Part shown: positions 1-6,007 of the stretch, piece by piece
Layout: each line of letters starts with the position of its first letter
How positions within the stretch are numbered: the first letter of the stretch is position 1
Assembly (NCBI GenBank): GCA_021323255.1
Contig: JAJTCL010000116.1
Span: 1 to 7,812, forward strand
Reading direction: 5' to 3'
DNA from: Propionibacteriaceae bacterium
GTDB lineage: Bacteria; Actinomycetota; Actinomycetes; Propionibacteriales; Propionibacteriaceae
Length of the DNA: 7,812 bases
Notes under the pieces: generated by a model
Seen by the model: the letters and a program-made list of their open reading frames with translations, nothing else
What the model was told of the DNA's origin: nothing
Database searches by the model: none
Program-made: the position numbers and the translations under genes

Positions 1-1091
1 ACCCAGCCCTCGACGAGCGCCAGCATGGTTTCCAGCCGCTCCAGAGTGGCGCGCTGCTCGGGGGTCTTCTGCGGTTCGAACAGACCTCCTTCAACCGATG
101 AAGTCAGGTCCTCGAGGTTGCTGGCATCGAGCCTGCCGACAGCTTCCTCCAGTGCGGAGGTGTCGATGGTGATGCCGCTCGCGTACTGCTCGACCAGAGC
201 CAGCATCTGTGACCGCAGCCAACCCGCCGAGGCGAAGAGTCGTTGTCGGGCACATTCCCGCAACGCCAGATAGAGGGTGACATCGGCGCTCGACTGCTCC
301 AGCCCTTCGCCGAAGGCTTTGATGTTGGTCGGCAACAGCGCGACGTGGCCCGGTTCGCTCAGCGGCAGGCCGATGTCGGTGGCCCCGACCACTTCAGTTG
401 CGAGGTTGCCCAAGCCTTGCCCAAGCTGGAGTCCGAACATGCTCGCACCCGAGGTGCGCAGCATCGGCCGCAGCATCTTTTCCATGCCGGCCATTCCCGG
501 CATGCCGGCTGTCTCCTCGGTGCCGCCAAAGCTCAACGCGCCTTCCATCGCGTCCGCAATGTGCACGGCGACTGGCTCCACGAGCCGTCGCCAGACCGGC
601 ATCGTCTGCTCGATCCAGTCCGCCCGGCTCCACGCGGCCACGGTGGTGCTCACCCGCGGAAATCTGGTGGCTTGATCGAGCCAGATCTCAGCCAGCTCGA
701 CTGCTTCGGTGATGGCACGTTTCTGGCCCGCGTCGGGAGTCGGGTCTGGACCCAGCGAGGCGACGGTCTTTCGGGCGGTGTCCTTGGTCACTTCCCAGTT
801 CACGCCTGACCCCGACTCAGTGCCACCGCCGGTGAACATCGAGCCGGCGCCGCCGAGCATCGCAAAGGCGCTTTGCAGCTGGGCGGCAAGCGCATTCATG
901 TCACCACCGGCAAGGGATGAGAAGAACGCCTCGAAGGGGTTCTCGGGTTCTTTACCACCTCCGGATGGGCCGTCAGGGATCTTGCCTGAGCCTCCCGAGC
1001 CGCCCAGGCGATAGGGCTCGGGCTTGTCTTGCGGTGGGGTCTCTTCATCCTCGGGCTGATCGGCCGGATCTGGCGTTCGATCCTCGGCCAT
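1..1091 (-). CDS. Zincin-like (DUF2342 / zincin_2) protein, 3' end cut off by window edge
   Basis: The reading frame runs from an ATG at 1091 down to the left edge without a stop (363 full codons), so the C-terminus is missing. The first ~60 residues are acidic and Pro/Gly-rich (start MAEDRTPDPADQPEDEETPP) and look disordered. They are followed by an 'NPFEAFFSSLAGGDMNAL' segment, a W-rich helical stretch around residues 160-190, a Met-rich segment near 215-230 (GMPGMAGMEKMLRPMLR), and the family core 'LALRECARQRLF' at about 275-286 followed by 'WLRSQM'. These are typical of the actinobacterial family annotated as zinc-dependent metalloprotease or putative hydrolase (PF10103-like, TIGR03624-like). 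Function in the family is not established. Residues 278-282 read R-E-C-A-R, where a zincin HExxH would be placed, so both zinc-binding histidines are absent and proteolytic activity is doubtful. The start is supported by AGGAG at 1097-1101 with a 5-base spacer. The gene is divergent from moaE and the PDZ/Lon gene, and its homologue lies next to the same PDZ and UPF0182 genes in mycobacteria. The family call is fairly secure; the enzymatic role is not. Confidence 0.85.
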   Translation of the reverse strand, partial: MAEDRTPDPADQPEDEETPPQDKPEPYRLGGSGGSGKIPDGPSGGGKEPENPFEAFFSSLAGGDMNALAAQLQSAFAMLGGAGSMFTGGGTESGSGVNWEVTKDTARKTVASLGPDPTPDAGQKRAITEAVELAEIWLDQATRFPRVSTTVAAWSRADWIEQTMPVWRRLVEPVAVHIADAMEGALSFGGTEETAGMPGMAGMEKMLRPMLRTSGASMFGLQLGQGLGNLATEVVGATDIGLPLSEPGHVALLPTNIKAFGEGLEQSSADVTLYLALRECARQRLFASAGWLRSQMLALVEQYASGITIDTSALEEAVGRLDASNLEDLTSSVEGGLFEPQKTPEQRATLERLETMLALVEGW

Positions 1092-1096
1092 GCTCA

Positions 1097-1101
1097 CTCC
1101 T
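1097..1101 (-). promoter_or_regulatory. Ribosome binding site of the zincin-like gene
   Basis: AGGAG on the minus strand, five bases upstream of the ATG at 1091. It fixes the start of the minus-strand gene. An upstream minus-strand frame (1094-1399) ends with TGA only two bases before this ATG. Confidence 0.7.
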
Positions 1102-1210
1102 GACACGTTGCCGACTGTGGTATTCCACCGTACGCGGCTGGCTGTGCCTTCGCCCATAAGCTGCCCGCTGATCGCTGATAGCGCAACGTATATTGCTCGC
1201 TCCGCTCGCG

Positions 1211-1306
1211 AGGATCGCGCTTGGGGAGTCCGACCTTGTCGTCCTCTCTCGCGAAACGAAAAGCGTGTTTCGCTCTCTCGTCCTCCAATCGTCGGCGCGC
1301 GATCCT
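1211..1306. repeat. Interrupted long inverted repeat (possible structured RNA or intergenic palindromic element)
   Basis: Nested complementary arms are visible. AGGATCGCGC (1211-1220) pairs with GCGCGATCCT (1297-1306). CCGAC (1230-1234) pairs with GTCGG (1291-1295), TTG (1236-1238) with CAA (1286-1288), and GCGAAAC (1251-1257) with GTTTCGC (1267-1273), leaving a 9-base apical loop. Between the middle and inner stems lie two 12-base pyrimidine-rich strands (1239-1250 and 1274-1285), each carrying TCGTCCTC, which would form a symmetric internal loop. There is no T-run after it on the plus strand, so it is not a simple rho-independent terminator. It could be a dispersed intergenic palindromic repeat, a small RNA or leader structure, or a regulator-binding region. 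The complementarity is seen directly; any function is inference. Confidence 0.5.
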
Positions 1307-1431
1307 GGGTTGCATTCCTCGTCGGATCCGTATCAGGATCGCCCCGCATGTTGCGAGCGTCGGGAATGGCGGATCCACAGCGCGACGCGCGAGCAGCAAA
1401 GCCCAGACGAAACGCGTATTAGGGTCGAGGC

Positions 1432-1938
1432 ATGCCAGCGAAGATCCGTCAGGTCGGCATCAGCGAATCACCGCTCAGTGTCGACCAGGCGATCAGCCTG
1501 GTTTCAGGGCCTGAGGTTGGTGGCATCGCCTTGTTCGTGGGAACAGTGCGCAACTCTGACCACGGAACCGGCGTCATCTCCCTCGATTACACCCAACATC
1601 CGAGCGCAGTGGACGTGTTGACCACATGTGCGGAAGAGACCGCCGAGCAGCATGATGTTCTGGCGATAGCTGTGGAGCATCGTGTGGGCCATCTCGAGGT
1701 CGGCGACATCGCTGTAGTTGTGGCTATCGGTGCAGTTCATCGCGGCGAGGCGCTCGCCGCGTGCGCACATCTGATCAACACCCTCAAGGCCGAAGTGCCG
1801 ATCTGGAAGGAGCAGCACTTCGCCTCAGGGAAATCCGAATGGGTCGGCTTGCCAGGCCAGAGTGGGCAGCCAGATGTCCAGACGGACCCATTGCCTCTGG
1901 AGGGCGCTCGCTCGGGTGTCGGTTCGGATAGGCCGTGA
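1432..1938 (+). CDS. moaE: Molybdopterin synthase catalytic subunit MoaE
   Basis: This 168-residue protein is the large subunit of molybdopterin synthase. With thiocarboxylated MoaD it converts cyclic pyranopterin monophosphate (cPMP) to molybdopterin in the cytoplasm. Family features are seen in order: 'GGIALFVGTVRNSDHG' (30-45, with Arg40 at the conserved substrate-binding arginine), 'ISLDYTQHPSA' (49-59), 'VEHRVGHLEVGDIAVVVAIGAVHRGEAL' (81-108, with the His103-Arg104 pair), and 'LKAEVPIWKEQHF' (118-130). Lys119 and Lys126 match the catalytic and cPMP-binding lysines of E. coli MoaE in number and context. After the usual end near 'SEWVGLPG' (135-142) there is a tail of about 26 residues (SGQPDVQTDPLP...) with no recognisable fold. 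The ATG at 1432 has a weak AGGG at 1421-1424 (7-base spacer). No moaD or other cofactor gene is in the window. The stop overlaps the GTG start of the downstream protease, which implies co-transcription and translational coupling. All key catalytic residues are present, so the enzyme is probably active. Confidence 0.95.
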   Translation: MPAKIRQVGISESPLSVDQAISLVSGPEVGGIALFVGTVRNSDHGTGVISLDYTQHPSAVDVLTTCAEETAEQHDVLAIAVEHRVGHLEVGDIAVVVAIGAVHRGEALAACAHLINTLKAEVPIWKEQHFASGKSEWVGLPGQSGQPDVQTDPLPLEGARSGVGSDRP

Positions 1939-2981
1939 CCCGCCAGACCTGGACCGCACTCGTCTCCGCGCTAGCGTTCATCTGCTTAGCCGTGCTGCTC
2001 GTCGTCGTTCCCGTACCTTTTGTTAGCTGGACCCCAGGCGGCACTCGGGACACGCTTGGCAACGTGGACAACGAGCCGATGATCAAGGTCCAGGGCATCG
2101 ACACCTATCCCACAACGGGCCGACTGGACATGACCGTTGTGGCGATCACCCCCGCTGATGCTCGGCTCAGCCTGCCGCAAGCGTTGCTCTCCTACTGGCT
2201 CCCGCATCGCGATGCACTGCCGCGCGATGCCGTGTACGCGCCTGGCAAGACCGCCGAGCAGGTGGAGAACGAAGATGCCGACATGATGGAGACAGCTCAG
2301 GACGATGCCGTGGTGGCGGCATTGCGGGCCGACGGGCGCCCGGTCACCGAGATGCCGGCCATCTTCTCGGTGACGGTCGGAGGCCCTGCGCACAAGCTGT
2401 TGCTTCCGGGTGATCTGGTGGTATCGGTCGACGGCATTGCCACACCCGATGATGAGGCGGTGCAGGAGAGGATCCGCTCCCACAGGGTGGGGCAGAAGGT
2501 CAGATTCGTTGTCATCCGGGACAAGGTCCAGACCGATGTAACGGTGACGACCGTCGAGTCCAATGTTCAATCAGACCTCCCGGTGGTCGGCATCACGCTG
2601 GCGACCGGTTATCGCTACGACCCTGAAATTTCCTTCGACCTCGGGCAGCAGATCGGCGGCCCAAGCGCAGGTCTGGTCTTCGCGCTGGCAATCTATGACA
2701 AGATCACCAACGGACCACTGTTGGCTGGCCGGCACTTCGCCGGCACTGGAACGATCACCCCTGATGGAGATGTCCAGGCCATCGGTGGAATTCAGGAGAA
2801 AATCTCTGCAGCCCAGAAAGCTGGTGCCACCGCATTCTTCGTGCCGGCCAGCAATTGCCGTGATCTCGACGGGCTGCGAACCACCATGACGCTGATTAAA
2901 GTCGCCACTCTCAACGACGCGATCAAGGCCGTCGATGGTCTCAACAGATATGGCGACGGCGCTGTTCTTCCGCACTGCTGA
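1935..2981 (+). CDS. Membrane-anchored PDZ and Lon-type (S16) serine protease, YlbL/DdcP family
   Basis: The 348-residue product begins at a GTG that overlaps the moaE stop (GTGA, 1935-1938). One hydrophobic segment (about 8-30) with little charge before it acts as an uncleaved anchor, so the rest should lie outside the membrane. Residues about 140-198 form a PDZ domain (FSVTVGGPAHKLLLPGDLVV, then a 'VGQKVRFVVIRD' strand). Residues about 215-340 form a Lon C-terminal proteolytic domain. Ser244 in 'QIGGPSAGLVFALAIYD' and Lys289 in 'AIGGIQEKISAAQKAG' are the expected Ser-Lys dyad, 45 residues apart, and 'FFVPASNC' (301-308) is a family signature. There is no AAA+ ATPase domain, so it is an ATP-independent relative of Lon. 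The Bacillus member (YlbL, renamed DdcP) removes the cell-division inhibitor YneA after DNA damage; in actinobacteria the substrate is not known to me. No strong Shine-Dalgarno precedes the GTG, so translation probably depends on coupling to moaE. Domain assignment is secure; substrate is unknown. Confidence 0.93.
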   Translation: MTRQTWTALVSALAFICLAVLLVVVPVPFVSWTPGGTRDTLGNVDNEPMIKVQGIDTYPTTGRLDMTVVAITPADARLSLPQALLSYWLPHRDALPRDAVYAPGKTAEQVENEDADMMETAQDDAVVAALRADGRPVTEMPAIFSVTVGGPAHKLLLPGDLVVSVDGIATPDDEAVQERIRSHRVGQKVRFVVIRDKVQTDVTVTTVESNVQSDLPVVGITLATGYRYDPEISFDLGQQIGGPSAGLVFALAIYDKITNGPLLAGRHFAGTGTITPDGDVQAIGGIQEKISAAQKAGATAFFVPASNCRDLDGLRTTMTLIKVATLNDAIKAVDGLNRYGDGAVLPHC

Positions 2982-3055
2982 TGAGTCATCCGGCAATCCG
3001 GCAGACTTGGGATTTCGAGCTGGCTGCGGAACGTGCGCATACGCTGACATGTGCA

Positions 3056-3069
3056 GGTGCGGACGCACC
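3056..3069. promoter_or_regulatory. 14-bp palindrome upstream of the UPF0182 gene
   Basis: GGTGCG-GA-CGCACC is a perfect 6+2+6 inverted repeat in the 155-base gap after the PDZ/Lon gene. It ends two bases before a GGAACC motif that could be a promoter -35. The two-base centre makes it a poor RNA hairpin but a reasonable dimeric protein site. A second shorter palindrome (GCGG-AA-CCGC, 3070-3079) overlaps the GGAACC. The function is inferred only from position. Confidence 0.3.
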
Positions 3070-3071
3070 GC

Positions 3072-3098
3072 GGAACCGCTCGGACCAGCTGGGTCGTT
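3072..3098 (+). promoter_or_regulatory. Candidate ECF-sigma promoter of the UPF0182 gene
   Basis: GGAACC at 3072-3077 is followed after 17 bases by CGTT at 3095-3098. This resembles the GGAAC-N16-18-CGTT pattern of extracytoplasmic-function sigma factors (sigma-E/H/R type) in actinobacteria. Transcription would begin about 3105, giving a leader of roughly 30 bases before the ATG at 3137. A single match in GC-rich DNA can arise by chance, so confidence is low. Confidence 0.3.
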
Positions 3099-3136
3099 GC
3101 CAAGACGACGAGTTCTGAAGGAGCGGTTGAGGAGAG

Positions 3137-5992
3137 ATGAGTTTGAGCAGTCTGCGGGTCGGCCGGCGACGAAGCGCCATCCTGCCGACATTGGTCATTG
3201 TCGCGATCATGATCGTGGCCTTCGCCATTCTCACCAGCGTATGGACCGACCGGCTGTGGTACGGCTCCTTCGGCTACGCGTCGGTCTTCAGCAAGATGCT
3301 GCTGACCAGGATCGGGCTGTTCGTGTCTTTCGGCCTGATCATGGCGACCTGTGTTGTCGCCAACGCCGCCATCGCCTACCGGCTGCGCCCGCGGCTGGGC
3401 GCGCAAGTACCGACCAGTCCGCTGCTGGAGCGCTATCGCGAGATGCTGGAATCCAGGTTCGTCTGGGTGCTGGTCGCCATAGGTACCGTCGTTGGTCTGT
3501 TTGCCGGCGGGGCGGCCAGCGGCCACGTGCTGGAGTATCTGGCCTGGCGCAACGCAACGCCGTTCGGCATCACTTCACCCCGATTCAAGCTTGATGTCGG
3601 GTTCTTCGTTTTCGCCTATCCGTGGTGGCGGTTCGCACTGTCCTTCGTCTTCTCAGTACTGGTCTTCAGCGCCATCGCCGCTGCCATCGTCCACTACACC
3701 ATGGGTGGCCTCCGGTTCAGCGGCCCACAGCGCGGCGGCAGTAAGGCGGCGCAGGCTCACCTCTCGATCTTGGTCGGTCTGGCTGTGCTGGTGAAGGGTT
3801 TCAGCTACTGGTTTGACCAGTACGAGCTAGCCATTGATCGCTCAAACCGGCTATTCACCGGTATCTCCTATACCGCAGACAATGCCACGGTCACCGCCAA
3901 GATGATCTTGGCCATCATCGCCGGTATCTGTGCACTGCTGTTCTTTGCCAACGCACTGTTGCGTCGTTGGATGGTGCCGACGATCGGCCTTGTCTTGCTG
4001 TTGCTGTCAGCCATTGTGCTGGGGCTGGTCTACCCGGGCGCAGTGCAGTACTTCAGCGTCCGACCCGACGAGCCGGACAAGGAGCGTAGATACATCCAGG
4101 CCAATATCGAGGCGACCCGCGCGGCGTACGCCGTGGACAAGGTGGAGATCAGCGACTACTCCGCGAAGACGACGGCCACCGCAGGCCAGCTGCGGGCTGA
4201 TGCTGAGGCGTTGCCAGGAATCCGGCTCATCGACCCCAACGTGGTTGGGCCGGCGTACGAGCAACTGCAACAGGTCCGCGGTTACTACTCGTTCCCCAAG
4301 CTCTTGGACGTGGACCGCTACACGATCGCCAACAAGGAAACCGATGCGGTCGTCGCTGTCCGGGAGATGGACCTGAGCGGAATCGAGGACAACTGGAACA
4401 ACCGAAAGACCGTCTATACCCACGGGTATGGCCTGGTGGCCGCGTACGGCAACCAGCGGCAGCCCGGCGGTGAGCCGCAATGGATCGCCAAGGACATTCC
4501 GCCCACAGGGCTGATCGAGGAGCACGAGCCGCGGATCTACTTCGGGGAGCTGCACGGCCAGCGGCCGGACCAGTACTCCATCGTCGGCGCACCTGCTGGT
4601 ACGCCACCCATCGAGCTGGACACGCCAGGCGGCGGTGAAGGCGGGAATCCCAAGACCTACACCTACACCGGCAAAGGCGGGGTTGAGATCGGCAACCTCT
4701 GGAATCGGCTGCTCTACGCTGCCAAGTTCGCCGACGTCAACATCTTGCTGTCCGACCGAGTCAACTCGGCATCCAAGCTCATCTATGACCGGACGCCTAG
4801 GCAGCTGGTGCAGGGCGCCGCGCCTTGGCTGAAGGTTGATGGCGACGTTTACCCGGCTGTGGTCGACGGCCGGATCGTATGGATTGCGGATGGCTACACG
4901 ACATCGAACTCCTATCCGAACAGCGAGCGCGTCAACTTGAATCAGGTGACATCCGACGCGCAGACCAGCGCCGGCGGTCCGGTCGTGGCCCAACCACAAG
5001 ATGATGTCAACTACATGCGGAATTCGGTGAAGGCCGTGGTCGATGCCTACGACGGCTCGGTCAAGCTCTATGCCTGGGACGAGGCCGACCCGATGCTGAA
5101 AGCCTGGACGGCAGCCTTCCCGAATGTGGTGCAGCCGAAGTCGGCGATCTCCCAAGACCTGCTGGACCACCTGCGCTACCCGCAGGACTTCTTCAAGGTG
5201 CAGCGGCAGATTCTGGCCCGTTATCACATGACGAATCCGGACAACTGGTACCAAAGGTCAAGCTTGTGGGATGTGCCGAATGACCCGGTGGCCGGCGCGT
5301 CCTCTCAGACCAAGGAGTCCCCGTTCTATCTGTCGGTGAAGTGGCCTGGCGATGAGAACCCGATCTTCTCTCTGACCAGCTCGTATGTGCCCGACAAGCG
5401 TTCGAACCTCGCCTCGTATATGGCGGTCAACGCCGACGCCAGCAATCCCGAGTACGGGCGGATGCGGATCCTGCAGATGTCGGACACCACCCAGATCGAC
5501 GGGCCCGGACAGTCGTTCAACGCCATGACCACGAACGAGACCGTGGCCGACCGGCTTCGTCCATTCCTGAACCAGGGCGCGGCCAGCGCAACCTTCGGCA
5601 ATCTGCTCACCCTCCCCATGGGCGGCGGCTTGCTGTATGTCACCCCGGTCTACACCCAACGCCAGGGCAGCACCGGTTCCTATCCTGCGCTGCGCTTCGT
5701 GGTGGTGCGATTCGGTCAGTCTGTCGGGATCGGGGACACCCTGCAGCAAGCGCTGGATCAGGTATTCCAGGGAAGCTCCGGTGGCACGACCGACGAAGGC
5801 GGCGCGGCCAGTGGCGACACGCCGTCGGGCGAGGCTGACAACCCCGCTGCCTCGAGGGCGCTCAATGAGGCGTCTGCAGCCTTCGATGCTGCAAACAAGG
5901 CACTGAAGGCAGGCGATCTTGGGACGTACCAGAAGAAGATGGAGGAAGCCAACGCCGCGGTGAAGCGGGCAAAAAGCGCACTTGGTCGCTGA
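3137..5992 (+). CDS. UPF0182 (COG1615) family large membrane protein
   Basis: At 951 residues this is close to the usual family length (about 900-1000). The N-terminal third carries about seven hydrophobic segments (roughly 13-33, 57-80, 109-129, 165-186, 207-223, 255-275, 280-300). They are followed by the conserved family block 'YFSVRPDEPDKERRYIQANIEATRAAY' (305-331) and a soluble domain of about 570 residues, predicted extracytoplasmic, that ends near residue 878. From about 880 there is a Gly/Ser/Thr/Asp-rich linker and then an Ala/Lys/Glu-rich helix (about 907-948). The biochemical function of UPF0182 is unknown. An in-frame TGA at 3128 limits the start to ATG 3137 or an inner codon. AGGAG at 3130-3134 is only two bases from that ATG but eight bases from TTG 3143, so a TTG start two codons later is possible. 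A promoter-like motif precedes the gene, so it may have its own transcript in addition to read-through from the protease gene. The homologue sits beside the same PDZ protease in mycobacteria. Confidence 0.93.
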   Translation: MSLSSLRVGRRRSAILPTLVIVAIMIVAFAILTSVWTDRLWYGSFGYASVFSKMLLTRIGLFVSFGLIMATCVVANAAIAYRLRPRLGAQVPTSPLLERYREMLESRFVWVLVAIGTVVGLFAGGAASGHVLEYLAWRNATPFGITSPRFKLDVGFFVFAYPWWRFALSFVFSVLVFSAIAAAIVHYTMGGLRFSGPQRGGSKAAQAHLSILVGLAVLVKGFSYWFDQYELAIDRSNRLFTGISYTADNATVTAKMILAIIAGICALLFFANALLRRWMVPTIGLVLLLLSAIVLGLVYPGAVQYFSVRPDEPDKERRYIQANIEATRAAYAVDKVEISDYSAKTTATAGQLRADAEALPGIRLIDPNVVGPAYEQLQQVRGYYSFPKLLDVDRYTIANKETDAVVAVREMDLSGIEDNWNNRKTVYTHGYGLVAAYGNQRQPGGEPQWIAKDIPPTGLIEEHEPRIYFGELHGQRPDQYSIVGAPAGTPPIELDTPGGGEGGNPKTYTYTGKGGVEIGNLWNRLLYAAKFADVNILLSDRVNSASKLIYDRTPRQLVQGAAPWLKVDGDVYPAVVDGRIVWIADGYTTSNSYPNSERVNLNQVTSDAQTSAGGPVVAQPQDDVNYMRNSVKAVVDAYDGSVKLYAWDEADPMLKAWTAAFPNVVQPKSAISQDLLDHLRYPQDFFKVQRQILARYHMTNPDNWYQRSSLWDVPNDPVAGASSQTKESPFYLSVKWPGDENPIFSLTSSYVPDKRSNLASYMAVNADASNPEYGRMRILQMSDTTQIDGPGQSFNAMTTNETVADRLRPFLNQGAASATFGNLLTLPMGGGLLYVTPVYTQRQGSTGSYPALRFVVVRFGQSVGIGDTLQQALDQVFQGSSGGTTDEGGAASGDTPSGEADNPAASRALNEASAAFDAANKALKAGDLGTYQKKMEEANAAVKRAKSALGR

Positions 5993-6007
5993 GGTTCGCT
6001 CTGGGCG
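5993..6007. other. Very short convergent gap
   Basis: Only 15 bases separate the UPF0182 stop (TGA, 5990-5992) from the stop of the opposing M16 gene (TAA on the minus strand, 6008-6010). I see no stem-loop followed by a T-run in the gap or just inside either gene end. Termination must use another mechanism, or transcripts overlap at their 3' ends. Confidence 0.6.

Larger units (their letters stand above)
1092..1431. other. Divergent intergenic region (340 bases)
   Basis: This gap lies between two outward-facing genes and must hold promoters for both, but I see no convincing -35/-10 pair on either strand. It contains the interrupted inverted repeat at 1211-1306, a short palindrome GTGG-tatt-CCAC at 1117-1128, and a GATCC/GGATC inverted repeat near 1325-1339. 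A TATTAG at 1418-1423 lies close to the moaE start and could be a weak -10 for a short-leader or leaderless transcript. It does not match TANNNT exactly. Frames open through the gap (for example 1094-1399 on the minus strand, 101 codons) have Arg-rich, low-complexity products with no recognisable domain, so I do not call a gene here. Confidence 0.6.

Noticed and set aside
243..809. Plus-strand open frame of 188 codons across from the zincin-like gene
   Set aside because: The minus-strand frame through this stretch is continuous and carries clear family motifs. The plus-strand product is low-complexity and Arg/His-rich, which marks it as a shadow.
1117..1128. GTGG-tatt-CCAC palindrome near the zincin-like start
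   Set aside because: Four-base arms are too short to separate from chance, and no promoter element could be placed beside it.
1094..1399. Minus-strand frame of 101 codons in the gap, ending two bases before the zincin-like ATG
   Set aside because: The position is suggestive of an upstream gene, but the product is Arg-rich without a domain, has no clear ribosome site, and reads through the inverted repeat. It is more likely a chance frame.
4007..5254. Long open frame (415 codons) antisense to the UPF0182 gene
   Set aside because: It is fully inside a well-supported coding gene, its product has no recognisable domain, and such antisense frames are common in GC-rich DNA.
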